Source: Takashimella koratensis (taxonomy: Eukaryota; Basidiomycota; Tremellomycetes; Trichosporonales; Tetragoniomycetaceae). From it: DNA of 64,000 bases. The notes under the pieces are model-generated. The model did not search any database. It was given only the letters and a program-made list of their open reading frames with translations, and was not told where the DNA came from. Shown piece by piece: positions 13,112-25,399 of this stretch (positions are counted from its first letter, which is position 1; each line of letters starts with the position of its first letter). Position numbers and translations under genes: made by a program. The stretch covers positions 1,559,185 through 1,623,184 of the forward strand of contig BCKT01000003.1 in the NCBI GenBank assembly GCA_003116875.1, given 5' to 3'.

Positions 13112-14749
13112 TCACATCTCTATCGCCTGGTCTTGAGCCTCTTGAGCTTCACGTCGTCTCACCGTAGTGGTGATGCATGAGTCGTCAGTCAGGTCGATGG
13201 TAATAATCTCGTTCGGATCCAGGCGACGACGTTTCTTTCCTCGCTGCTTCAGAGTTGAACCTCTTTCCAGCTCGCTCTGGATGTTAACCAGGCCCCACGG
13301 ACAGCATTGACTTAGCTCATCTGGCTTCTCGTCTTCGGTTTTTACGTCTTTTCCTACTTCCTTACCGTCATCTTCTATGACGCCAATGACCGATGTTTCT
13401 TCTTCCTTTTTGACGGTTCCCGGCATCGGGACTATATCGGAACAAGGAGAACTTGAGTCATCGGGATGAGGAGAGGTCGACGGCGTGCGCCACTTGCGCT
13501 GAACGGGACGAGTGATGGACTCCTTGGTGACAGGATCGATGTCGATGATTCCCATCGCCTGCAGCATCGCCTGGGTGCGATACTGGGAGAGTCAGTTCTT
13601 CGCTTTGGGAACTCTGAACTCACTTTGAACGTGATCTCATAGTCATATTCGCCCTCATTCTTCTCGGTAAACTTGTACACATCCACCATAGGAGAAGCAT
13701 GAGTCACCGTTCCCGAGCTGTGAAGGCCTTGAATCAGAGTTTGCAGATCAACTCGACCGTTTCAATCTTTCAAACCTTCTAACTCTCACTCACACAACAT
13801 GGGAGCTCAGTGTTGCCTCGACAGAGTGAGCAGCAGAGCGACAAAAACTCTTACCTTCTTGACGGTCTCATGCAGAGCTTGGATCGGTGGTTCAGTTGGT
13901 CTACGAGGTGCTGTTGATTTCTTCCCTATCCTCCCCCAATTCAATCCCACCGTTATGTCACCACGCTCTTCCACTTCCAAGATGTCGGTGACAGCCTGAG
14001 CCCCGTCCTTCACAACCTATTTTGGTAAAGATGGACATTCAGCGATGAGAAGTAGGCTGCACCCTGCTGGAGCTCTTTTCGGTATTTAGGAGACTTACCA
14101 ATTTGCCGAAGCAGAGTCTACCAACGTACATGACACCCTCCCTCTCTTCTACTGCAGAGTTCACAAACATCCAGTCGTCCTCGTCATCGAGGAGCCTTTC
14201 ATCAAGTAGTCGGCCATCAACCCAGACGTCCATCGATACATGGGGCCATTTGCTCCGCCTTCTGCGTGTGGCGGTCATTCTTTCAAGGATGATGACAAAC
14301 TCCTGTGATGGCTCAGCGGTAAACTCCACTGGTTTGACTCACCTCTCCTTCCGCACATTCGAGGAAGCAAGTAGCGTGTTTTGTTGCCCATATCCGGCCA
14401 TTCAGGAGCACGCCCAGTACGATTCGGTCCCTTCATGACAATGAGAAACTCCTGACGCCAATTCAGCCCCAACACATCCCAAATACCCACCTCGCCTTCC
14501 ACGCATTCGAGGTAACACTGAGATTTTGTTATACCGTCTTTTTGAGGCGACTCGACAGCTTGATGCTCATCTGCCCATCATCAGCGACAAGCTCCAGCAC
14601 GGGGAAAAGAAGAAGAGACAACCTAGAAAGGTGACTCACTGAACCGTCCACCTTTGATGTTCTCAATGTAGACCTGGAGCAATCATGTCAGCCAGTCAAC
14701 GGGGATCAGCACGTACTTCGCAGCCTTCCAGCTCGCCGCTGAGCTTCAT
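13112..14749 (-). CDS. DUF7918-like family copy 3, with duplicated internal module
   Basis: The start at 14749 gives MKLSGELEGCE. Blocks: YIENIKGGRF, SQCYLECVEGE (about 14500-14530), then a module EFLIVMKGPNRTGRAPEWPD (about 14400-14460). A second module follows with CFLECAEGE (another frame, about 14345-14375) and EFVIILERM (about 14270-14330). After these come DVWVDGRLLDE, GVMYVGRLCFGKL, YRTQAMLQAMGIIDIDP (about 13530-13580), VKKEEETSVIGVIEDDG, KQRGKKRRR (nuclear-localisation-like) and IITIDLTDDS (about 13180-13200). The stop is at 13112. The duplicated middle module is out of frame if included. Splicing from the first CVEGE donor straight to the EFVI acceptor keeps phase and gives a normal protein. 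So the copy is probably functional, with the module lying inside a long intron. Confidence 0.72.
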
Positions 14750-15459
14750 TGCGGACGAAGGGAATGCTCAGCGTCGGGATGCTCCGAAGACGAGAGCGGG
14801 AAGAATCGAGTGTCTCTTGGAGTAGGTCGGATGGATGGGGAAGCGGCGAGAAAAGGATAGAGAAGATGAGGAAGAAAGAAGAAGATGGAAAGCTGGTGGG
14901 TGGTTGATGCCAAAGGAAGGTGACACGTGGAGTTGGGACGCGAAACGCGAAGGAAAGGAAAATAACTCCCCTTTGGGCCCTCAACCCCTTTTACAATATA
15001 TACTCACACTCGCACACAGATGCAGCGAAAGCAGGTGATCTCACGTGCTATGTATCGGTACCAGCCCAGTCACAAGTTCAGTGGCAGCCAAGACATCAAT
15101 CAGACTCATGCCAGACTGGACGATAGGATGTATCTACAGATCATGCATGAGATGGGTGGGTTTCACGTTCTATACAACAGCCTTGTGGCTTCGAGATGTC
15201 GAATCCTCGCTACTAAACGCAGCGCATGAGATCGATCGACTTGATTATCACAGATGGAGATTACGACTTCGTCTCGCTTGAGTATCACTGCCACAAAAAT
15301 CTTCCTAGCCACCTGCTTATCCAACCGTCTCGGACGGCTCGACTCGACTAGTAAACATTTTCGCTCGATGACACCGGATGATTCGCACACTTTGAGATGT
15401 AGGATGAACGGGTTTCGCAAGGAAGATGGTTGGTCGTCTGGTCGTCTGGTCGTCTCACT
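14750..15459. other. Intergenic region between family copies 3 and 4
   Basis: About 710 bases with the copy 3 promoter and the copy 4 3' end. A short direct repeat GGTCGTCT occurs three times at about 15431-15454. Nothing else supported. Confidence 0.45.
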
Positions 15460-16894
15460 TTACATGCGATAAGAAACGGTGACGACGGTCTCGGAGTCGT
15501 CGGTCATGTCGATGGTGACTGTTTCGTTCGGGTTGAGTCCACGACGTCGTTTGGTGTCCCCTTCTTTCTTCACCCTGATCTTTCGCTTCTTCTTGTCCGC
15601 CTTCTGAGCAATGGGCAAGTCAGTTACTGCGTTTTGCTAACATTTGCAGCCTCATCTCACCTTGTTCGTCGTTTGGCCCTCTTGATCGTCTGAATCGTCA
15701 TCGTCCTTGCCGACCAGATCTACCACCGACGTCTCGCGCTCCCTCTTGATTGGCGGATCGATGATTTCTGGACCCGGCGTGGGTGATCCAGTGGGAGAAC
15801 GCGAACCGTTAGATTCGTTTTCATCTTCGTCGTCCTCATCGTCTTCTTCGTCGCCTTCTCGCTCGATGACTCCTTGAGCTTGAAGCAGCGCACGTGTACG
15901 GTACTGTGGTTATGTCAATGACTCTATCAAGAGTGCCTGTCCTTACAAGAAATATAACCTCGGATATGGGGAAGTTGTCCCGGACAGTGAAGCGACTGAA
16001 AGACATTGTGTTTGGCGCTGGCTGTGACTGTCCGGATCTATGAGCAGGTCAGAACGTTGCTCACATATGAAATGCAGGAAGTGCTGGTTCAAGGAACCTA
16101 AACTCACACAATGCTCGAGTCCATCGAAGCCTGGAGGTATCAGCCATGGCAAGAGAAAGTGTTGTTTCATAGAAACCTACTTTCTTAATCTTCTTCTCAT
16201 GCACCGGACCATGCTCCTTCGAAGTCTCCCTAGTCGGAGCGTAGTACAACGCCCCTTGTCGACCCGGGTATATCTTGACTTTGATGGCGCCAAGCTCGTT
16301 GAGGAGATTTGTGTTGGTGAGTGCTGTGGGCTCGTCGCTGACCACCTAATGAACAATGCAGAGGGCGCTGTAAGTTTCGCTACTGACACGCATCCCACTG
16401 TCGAGACGTACCAGCTTGCCAAAGCGTAGATTACATTGGTGCATGACCCCATCTTTCTTCTCGTAAAGCTCCTTGCACACTGAGTTGATGTTCGGCCACA
16501 AGGAGATTTCACCCAAGAGTCGTCGTCCGTCCAGCGATGAACGCATGACAATATCGGGCCATTCGTGGTTCCATGTTGTGCGTGTTGGACCCTTCATGAC
16601 GATCCGGAATTCCTTCTGTTTAGCGCCCTCTTCCCAAGGCTCCTTACCTCGCCTTCCACGCATTCCAGGAAACACCGAGACTTTGCCGTGCCAACTTGTT
16701 TGGGGAATTCAATGACTTGGTGTTCATCTGGACCATCATCAGCGTCATTCCTGACTCCTGGATTGGTATATCAGAAGCAAGACCATTCACTGAACCTCTC
16801 TCCATTGGTGTTTTCAATGTATACCTATATCGTCAGTCAGCGGACCCCGGGCAGGGCGTACCTCGCAGCCGTCTAGTTCACCGGAGAGCTTCAT
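15460..16894 (-). CDS. DUF7918-like family copy 4 (most intact)
   Basis: The start at 16894 gives MKLSGELDGCE, with exons then reading YIENTNGERF, SRCFLECVEGE and KEFRIVMKGPTRTTWNHEWP. SSLDGRRLLGE, GVMHQCNLRFGKLV, LGAIKVKIYPG and EVIFLYRTRALLQAQGVIE (about 15870-15990) follow. A very acidic linker of Glu/Asp runs comes next, then IKRERETSVVDLVGKDDDD (about 15690-15760), a Lys-rich stretch KKADKKKRKIRVKKEGD, KRRRGLNPNE and TVTIDMTDDSETVVTVSY. The stop is at 15460-15462. I see no frame break. The LYRTRALLQAQGVI block best supports the DUF7918 assignment. The tail combines a basic nuclear-targeting-like block, two hydrophobic-acidic motifs resembling SUMO-interaction motifs (SVVDL..DDDD and TIDMTDDS) and psi-K-x-E sites (IKRE, VKKE). 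Function unknown; a nuclear role is inferred. Confidence 0.75.
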
Positions 16895-17484
16895 CGCGAG
16901 AGATGCGTTTGGGTAGGCGGAGACGGGGAAGAGAGATTCGCGGCGTTGGGGCTGTGGATGGGTGGATGGGTCGAATGGAGACAGAAGACGGAGGATGAAG
17001 AGAGAAGAAGAAAGAAGAAGAAAGAAGAAGAGAGAAGGAAGATGAGCGGGGAGAGGGATGCGAAGAGGCGAATGATGGGTTGATGCAATGATGGCCAAAG
17101 GAGGGTCTGTGCGCGAGGTTGACTCAGCTGCACCAGATCTGATAGTTGGTCCGAGCGCAGCAACGGCTGAGATTTGAACTGCCCTAATAGCCCAGAATAC
17201 ATACATGTACAACCTCAACCTCGTCCTCAACTACGACTCTTTATGGACGTTATGGTAGACAATATCAGTCTCGTAGACCTAACTCTAGACCTTCTCACGG
17301 CGTCGCAAGCGGCTGGATTTGGGTCGTTACACATCCTATGGCGCTTCCACCGGTGAGAAAGTTTCCGGTTTCAGAAAAAAGGCTCGAGCGACAACCGGCT
17401 CCAGCCGAAGGTGGCATCTGGCTGGGTTTTCAGCAGACGTCTCAAGCACGGCGTCGAGCCTCAAAGCCATACATGATACCCATC
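16895..17484. other. Intergenic region between family copies 4 and 5
   Basis: About 590 bases. On plus, 16980-17040 is a run of AGAAGAAAG purine repeats, which gives the copy 4 transcript a pyrimidine-rich leader. No ORF supported. Confidence 0.45.
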
Positions 17485-18656
17485 TCAACCCTCTCCTTCA
17501 ACATCCTTCCTGTCTTTGTCCACCTTCAGCTTCAGCCGCATGATGATGGGCGCTACAATCCCTCGAGCGATCAACATCGCCCTTGTCAAATACTGTACAT
17601 CACAGTCGTCAGCTCTTCTCCTTCTCGCGGAAGTAGTTGCAGTTTCAAAAGTCGTCGAGACTCACCACAAAGTCAACTGCGTACTCGATAGGTTTCGATT
17701 TGGACCTGTACTGGAATGCCTGACAAGGTAACCTCTTCTCAATCGACCTTGCGGTTCCCGCTCTACATGGTAAGCTCCTTCCATTGTAGCGTGACGCTCA
17801 CATTACGACCAATCCCGAGACTTTCTGTACCCATGAGCGATCCATAGAAAAGGACAGTGGCAGACTGGTCGGCAGGGACTCACATCGACTTGGTCACTGT
17901 ACAGCTTGGATATACCCGGCTCAATCTCAAGCGGTGCCAACATCAACTTATCCCTTAATCTCCCTTTAGCCAAGGTCACTCTGATTGTTCCAAGCTCCGC
18001 AAGCCGCTCTTCCTGTCCCTTTGGCGCCAGCCCTTTCCGTATCTCGGTCTTCTTGCCGCCATCCCGCGTGGTCAGCCGCTTCCTTCCTGCCCCAGCCGAG
18101 CCGCCCATGACGCAAGGACACGATTAACTCACAATTTTCCCAAATTTCAGGTTGTGAGCCCGCACGATCCCATGTTTCTTCTCATACATCTCCCCAGCCT
18201 CCTCCTCCCCTGTTCCCCGGCCCTCGATGACCCGAGGCTGGAGTCGGCGTCCGTCGATAAAGACCTCAGCGAAAGTATCGGGGAAGGGCGAGGACGGGCT
18301 GTTTACGATCGGTGCTTTGAAGCAGACCCGGAACTCCTGTGGGTGGTACAGCTCAGTGAGAGTACATCTCTGAGCTGGGAAAAAGGACAAACTGACCTCG
18401 CCCTCGACAACTTCAAGGTAACATCCTTCGCGGGGATAAGGACCAAGTTGACGTAAACGGAAACCGACAGGATGCTCCACTTTCGGTTAATCAGCCTCAC
18501 CTAGCGTTTTGAACTGAAAATTGGAGAAGACCTCACGTAACCGGACACCTGCGGATTCCACAAACACCTGGAGTCTTTCAGTCAACCGCGAGCTTCGTCA
18601 GTCACGTCCCCACAACTCACCTCCCAGCCTTCAAAGTCGGGCCCGGATAGCCTCAT
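17485..18656 (-). CDS. DUF7918-like family copy 5 (short C-terminus)
   Basis: The start at 18656 gives MRLSGPDFEGWEV. Blocks: EGCYLEVVEGE (about 18410-18440), EFRVCFKAP, EVFIDGRRLQPR, GIVRAHNLKFGKIV (about 18130-18180), a basic Ser/Gly linker, LAELGTIRVTLAKG (about 17950-18000) and VDFVYLTRAMLIARGIVAP, spanning an intron near 17600-17660. It then ends after a short basic tail (RLKLKVDKDRKD), with the stop at 17487-17485. It lacks the acidic linker and the IDLTDDS-type tail of copies 1, 3 and 4, so it keeps the core domain only. It is the most divergent copy and the first of the minus-strand array. No frame break seen, though small exons make the gene model tentative. Confidence 0.65.
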
Positions 18657-18967
18657 GCTGATCAAACACAGATATGGAAGAATGAAGGGTCGCCTTGTAG
18701 AAGTCGAGATACCTCCAAAGATAGACGAACGAGAGGAGGTGAGAAATGAGTGGTGAGACTAGCGATGGAAGAAGGGAAGGTGGTGACCCCCGAAGAGCCA
18801 GCGCTAAAGCCGCAGCAAGATGGAAGGTGGACATCATCAATTACAGTCAAACTCTCCACATGCATTTTCTATAGTTCAAAGTTGAGATTATGACACTCTC
18901 CTAGATCTTTCTAACCGCGACACTTTTCCCTTCCCCTCTCCTGTCTTTGATCACTTCCACCCTTTCT
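18657..18967. other. Intergenic region upstream of family copy 5
   Basis: About 310 bases with the copy 5 promoter and the 3' UTR of the ABCC gene. No supported ORF or repeat. Confidence 0.4.
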
Positions 18968-21900
18968 TCACGCTTCCATAGCCTGAACGAGTTTCGCAAA
19001 GTAGCTATCCTGGTTCTTCTTCAACACCTCTGGTGAGTCAAACTCCAAAACTTTCCCTGCACCCAGCACCAAGATTTTATCGTAATCCATGACGGTTGCC
19101 AACCTGTGCGCCACAGTAAGCACCGTCGTGTTTGCCGGGAGGGAGCGGATGGATTGCTGGATGAGCGCATCGGTCTCAAAGTCCACCGACGCGGTAGCTT
19201 CGTCCAGGATAAGGACTTTGCTAGATCGGACGAGAGCACGAGCGAGAGCGACGAGTTGGCGCTGGCCTTGGGAGAGGTTGGACCCCCCGGCGGTAATTTG
19301 AGTGTCGAGGTTGAGACGCTGAGGAGTAGATGCACCCCCTTCGGAGCGTCGGGTGGCACCGAGACCAGATTGCTGCAGGGCGTCGTTGAGCATCGCATCG
19401 TCGTGGTCACCGAAGGGGTCGAGGTTGAACCGCAGGCTTCCAGAGAGCAGGATCTGGGGAACGGGTAAGCTTATCGTTCATGACGATGCCGAAAAAAAAA
19501 GCTCACAGGGTCTTGAGGAATGATGGTCACGTTCGATCGGAGGTCTCGCAGATTCATGTCCTTCGTCTTGATCCCGTCAATGATGACGTTCCCCGTCGTG
19601 GGGATCATGCGCAGCATCGCAAGCGCCTAAACCAAGTCAGCTCAGTCCGCAACAATACCTTCAATCACCAACAGCAAGCATTACTCACCAAGGTAGACTT
19701 TCCACTTCCTGTCCTGCCCACGATTCCGACTTTCTCGCCACTCTGGATCGTCACCTCGAGGTTGTCCAACACAGTCGGCCCATCCTGCGCGTACTTTGCC
19801 GACAACTTATCCAGCACAATCTCACCGGACGTGGGCCAGGCCGCTGGTGGTCGTTTGTCCTCGACAAACTCGGGCTCTTGGTCAATGACGAGGTAATCCT
19901 CGATACGCTCGACCGAATTGCCTTGGACTTCCATCTCGTTAACCATACGGACCCACCACAGGATCATGCCGGAGAACGAAATGGCCTGGGAAAGGGCGAA
20001 ACCGGCGGTAGATGCGTCCAAGCGGGGACCGTAGACAAGGAAGAGAGCAAGTGAGGCGGCAAACATGCCGCCGAGCATGTCGATTCGGACAGTAACCCAT
20101 CGGTTCAAGTTGTAGAAAGCGGTCGCAGCACGAGTGTACTTGTCTGCCTTCTTCCTCGCCTCACCACGAAGCTTCCTGCTTGTGCATCAGCTTCTAGCTC
20201 GGTGAAAGATGACGAAGATGACGCACTCTTGGGCTCCATAAGCTCGGATCGAGACGATACCGTTGACAGCGGCAGCGAAATGAGAAAACAACGGGCTTTT
20301 GGCGTTTGACATCTCGCGCTGAGCAAACAGGGTGAGCACTGCGTAATAAATACCACCTTGCACGCTCAAAATTCACCTTGACGCTAAGCTGGCCGTGGAT
20401 ATACAGCTCTCCAAGAACGCCTCCGAGCGCACCAATGCACTGAGTCATGTCAGCGATAACGCGTAGGAAGCGACATCGCGACGAGACTCACCACAGCCGG
20501 GATCGAGAAGAGTGGGACGAAGGCAATGACAACGAAGAACTTGATGACCAAACCAAGGGTGATATCGGCAACGTTGGCTGCGACCTGTAATTGTGCGTAA
20601 GCTTCAACTCATAGTAGAGGAGGCACGCAGCTGAGATGGAGAAATGTCTTACCTCTGTAAACGAGCCGTCGATAGCCTTCATGTCCTTGGTGACTGCAGA
20701 TACGTCAGCAAAAGTTCCTCGCTCAAGACAGGCAACTAATCTTACATCGACTAATGATACGGCCAACCGGCGTGGCGTCCAAGAATCGTTGGTAAGCTGT
20801 GATTGTTGTCAGCTTCTCACTGAATTGCAATCATGGAAGCTGGTAACTCACCGCCAAAGATGTGGTCCACAAGTTTGCGGTGGATATCCCTGGACGCCTT
20901 GATCGCACCGACGTAGTAGAGCACTGCAGAAGCACCGAGCGAAAGGACCCCAATCACCACGAAAACGAGGTACAGACCCAACCAGAACGCGACCGACACT
21001 TGGCGCGGGTCTTCGGCGTTGTCGTAGGCTCGAGCCCACTGACCGAGCCAGTAGTTCTGGAACGAGGAGAGACCTTGACCACCGAGAAGGAGCATGAAGT
21101 ACGTAAGCCAGAAGACGGGTCCGCCAAAGGTGCTGTACAGACGTTAGCTGATACGAGCTAAAGTTATGGTGCATCAGCTTACCTGAAGAACGAGATCATC
21201 GCGCGACGGGAGATACGACCCTCGCTCTTCTCCTCAGCCTTGACAAGCTTCGCAACTGCCTTGTTCGCCTCAGGAGCAGTCTTCTCCTTGATCTCCTTAT
21301 CTTTCTCTTTGTCCTCGTCCTTGGCATCCTCGTCCTCTGGCTCAAGCTCGTCTCCGACGTCAGAGAGGATATCGGTATCAATTGGGCCAGCGCTGCGAAG
21401 AGTGCCGTCTTCATTCAGAACGACCATGTACTCAGCAACGGGGGCGGCGAGGGAGATGTGGTGTGTCTGGAATCGACGTCAGCTGTGCCTTACAGTCGGT
21501 CCCATGTTTACTCACGACGAGGAGGACAGTACGGTCCTTGACGAGGTCACCCTTGAAAAGGTTGTCCAAGATCCACCGAGCAGTGAGCGTGTCCAGAGCC
21601 GAAAAGATATCTTGAGATACGTCAGTCTCATAGTTCTCGACAGCGAAACTCGTGGTCACTCACCATCCAGCAACACGATCGCAGTCTTAGAGTAAATCGC
21701 TCGGGCCAAAGTGATTCTCGCTTTCTGACCACCACTAAGCGTGATACCTTTCTCTCCAACCTCGGTAAGGTCTCCATCATCAAACAAGCTGATATCCGTC
21801 TCAAGGCCGCAGTCATGGATGACCTTCTTGTACCTGTCTTCCTCGTACGCTTCGCCGAACAGAACGTTGTCGCGAATAGAGTCGGACAAACACCAACTCT

Positions 21901-24900
21901 CCTGAGCAGCGTAGGAGACACCACCGTCGCGAGGCAGGTGGAAAAAGGAGCCGTAGCCCGGTTCAAAGTGGAGTTCGCCGACCAAAGCCTGCGTAAAGAG
22001 TCAGCTTGCTTGGCACCGGAAAAGCCGACTTGATTTACCTGGAGAAGAGAGCTCTTTCCGCTTCCAGTCGGACCAGCGATAAGACTGATCTTGCCTTTAG
22101 GGAACGACGCGTCGGGGATCTTAAGCCTAAAGTTGATGATGTTCTTGTTGGTCGAGTCAACACCCCATGCAAAGGTCGCGTTGTGTAAGCGGATCAAGCC
22201 GTTGGTCTCAGCCTCGATCTGCTCAGGCGACTTGGCGGCAGTACTAGGCTCCACGATGAACTCATCGATCATGTCGTTCTGTGTTGACCGATCGTCAGTC
22301 CGCTTATCCCATGATTGATAGCCAGAAAGCACAAACTCACCTCGTGCATGAACTTGTTGATACGTTGAAGCGAAACGCCGGCGGTAACGAACTCGTTGAT
22401 CTGAAAGTGAGCAATCGAACCCCCTTCTGAGGAGACATACCATGTAAAACACCTGGGAAGCAGTGTCAGTTAGATCTAGAGAGGACAATAGACAATGCAG
22501 CTCACTAAGCCCATCTGACCCTTGAGCAACTCGAAGACTGTCATACTGGTGAACACTGAAAATCGTCAGCTTCATGTCCCAGGTGACAACCACCGAACTT
22601 ACCGCTTGCAGCGGTGAGCTGCCTCTTCTGCAAGACCGTGTACGACGCAAACGTCACCGTCATCGTCAACACGGGCAGGAACGTGTTCAACAGAACATTC
22701 AACCTGGTGGGGCTGTCAACTTTGCTCTGAGACGAGATCAACAGCGAAGCCGCTCACAGATTCATGACACGTCGTTGCCAGATAAGGGTAAGCTCCTCTT
22801 CACGCTTGACCGCAATTCGAGTCTTGATTTTGTCCTCCCAGGCGAACATTTTGACGATACGGAGCTGTGAAGCGGATGTTAGCACCAGCATCCGGTCCGA
22901 TATCTTCAATGTAGTACGTACTGCGCCAACAGCTGCGAAAGGCGTCAGTTTTGCTCTTCTTTCATCGCTTTCCTAACTCACCTTCAGTGATGGTGTCCAC
23001 ACGAGCGTCAGTCTACAGATCGTCAGCATGCGGCGAATTCCTCTTCAGCATGGCGACATACCGCCTCCATACGACGAGTCTGGACAACAGTCGCCTTCTT
23101 TGTGATCAATCCCGGGATCGGAAGAGTGATAAGCATGGTCATGAAACCAATAACAGCACCTGCAGTCAATGAGCACAAGACCCGGTAAATCTGCCGATAG
23201 GGGGTACTCACTCCAGCTGAGCACTCGGCAGAGATAGAAGATACAAAGAGCGACCTGGATCGGAGCGTAAACCAAGACAAGCGGGACGTCGCGACCTAAC
23301 GGAGTTGAGTCAGCATGTTTAATCGAAGTGGAATTAAAAGTGATTCACCTTCAACGAGAGACTCGACATCGGAGGCGATCAAAACGTTGATTCGCCCAGC
23401 CACGCCTTGACCAGACGATTTCTTCTCCGGAGCGGGCGCGGCGTCCTTCGCATCGGCCTCCTTAGATTTGCCCTTGCTGGCCGTCGATGCAACCTCAGTA
23501 CCCTCTGTCGACCCAGATCCACTGGCATCGCCATTCTGCCCCACGTTGTTCGGATTCTCGGGGTCCGCGCGAGCTTCCTCGACCAGCTCTGCCGGAGCGC
23601 CAGGCGCATGGTCGACGACCTCTTCGATGTGGATAAGGGGCGTATTGTCGTCCTTCTTCTCCTCTTCGTCGTCCGCGATCGTATCCTTCATACGAAGGCG
23701 GAGAGCGTGGTCGAACAAGAGTTGGGTCATGATCGCTTCACCTCGAACAAGGTTACGGGTCATGACGTAGATGTAGTACTGGATGGTAAGGGAGGCAATC
23801 GAGGGACCTAAAGACGTATGAGCAACGAGCAGTCAGGGGTGTGCGGATTAGGAAGTAACTTGCCGAGGAAAAGAATGGCAATCCAAACGATTGGGCGAAT
23901 GGTGGCACCTTTTCCGTCGGTCTCGAGGTAGCTATTTCTCTATTAGCGGAGATTCTATACAAGAAACCATTGAATACGTACGTCAGGATCTGGTTGATAG
24001 CGATGGTGGGTGAGATCTCCGCGATAGCCGACAGCACACACATGATACAGGTGATAATGATTTCCTTTCTGAACGCAGCCAAAATACCCCAGATCAGGTG
24101 ACGATCCTTGAAGCCCTTGGCACGGCGCCGAACAGGATCCAGGCGGTCCATGTGTTGCTGCCAGGAAGTTAGGTAAAGCGTCTCAGCACGATGGGCTGCG
24201 AGCTCACATGATACAGGTACTCCGCACGGTCGTAGTCGGCTAATGGGTGCTGTTCAAGGTCAGTTAGACTTCTAGAATGTTTTAGTTGACGACTCACCAA
24301 ATCGTCATAGGGAAGAGAGGGAGTCTTCCAAGCCTTCCAGACGAGACCAGTCATAAACTCGTAGAAGATGTAGAACAAGAATGGTGCCGTCTGCTCCGGG
24401 TGGACATCCTTCTCCGGGGTCGGGTTTGCTGGGTCGACGGGAACGTACGTGCGCGGCCTCACAAGAGGAACGAGCACCGCCGCCGTTCCGAGGATGGCGA
24501 CACGTGCCCAAGTAATTGGTGTGTCGACGTCGGACGGGAGGAGGTAGTAAGTGAGCGATGGCCAGATGTCACGGTAGACGTAGACAGAGAAGGCGAGGAA
24601 GAGGAGTATGTCAGTGTGAGCCAGTAGGTGACGGCGCAGAGGAGTAGCCGGTTTGAGCATGAGAAGAAGGACAGAGAAAATGAAAGTGTACGACTGCGAG
24701 GATGTTAGCGTATGCATTGTCGACAACGTCTTAGGGATGTCATCGACGCTATACGTACGTAGAAAGCGGTTGCGCCAAATTCTCCCAGCTCGAGTGTCGA
24801 ATAGTCACCCATCTTGTGGTTGTGTGGATGCTTCTTCTTTTTGTTTTTTTTCAGTGCGTCCAAAGCCGACTCGATGCCAATGTCGGCGTGCAAGTCGCTG

Positions 24901-25399
24901 CCGCCAACGTTCGCCCGAGGCTCAGCGAGGACGGCAGCGTAGACGGACAGAGCAACGAGGGCAGCCAGACAGAGCGTCCTGAACACTTCGAGGAAAAACA
25001 AGACAGATCCGTACTCGCGCATGCTGCGAACGTGGGCCTTAAAGTCGGACCAGAGCCCGTGCGACGGAAGCGAGGGCTCGTCAAGATCATCCTCATCGAC
25101 GAGCATGATCTCTTGCTTGCGGAAGAAGTGCTTCTTGACATATCGATAGAACTTGGGAATCGCAACGGTGATGACGAGGATAGCAATCGAGGCGATGGCG
25201 AAGATGGGCAGCCAGAACAGCGAGTGTTGGATGAGCAGCGGTGGTGGACTGAGTCAAAGCGGTCAGTGGGCGCAGCAAGGCCAGCGGAAAGGAATGCGGA
25301 GGTTGACGGCGAGGCTCACTGAGATTTAGGCTTTTTGGCGAGGGCTTCAAAGTCGAGAGACAGCACCGCCTGAGCGGCGTCTGCGACGACGGTTGCCAT
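18968..25399 (-). CDS. ABCC-type full-length ABC transporter (vacuolar Ybt1/Ycf1-like)
   Basis: ATP-driven export or vacuolar transport of organic anions, conjugates or drugs; the substrate cannot be read from sequence. The start at 25399 gives MATVVADAAQAVLSL. Order: an N-terminal hydrophobic TMD0-like region (about 24170-25350), then a linker into TMD1. Within TMD1 sits a long acidic low-complexity insert (about 23370-23690). NBD1 has Walker A GPTGSGKSSLLQ (about 22040-22080), signature LSGGQKARITLARA and IVLLDDIFSALD (about 21600-21720). A Lys/Glu linker (about 21210-21340) precedes TMD2. NBD2 has GIVGRTGSGKST (about 19690-19730), signature LSQGQRQLVALARA and LILDEATASVDFETD (about 19180-19290), ending KLVQAMEA. 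The asymmetric NBD1 DD versus NBD2 DE after Walker B is typical of ABCC. At least fifteen introns. The nearest yeast relatives are Ybt1/Vmr1/Ycf1, inferred from motifs. About 1,500-1,600 residues. Confidence 0.9.
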
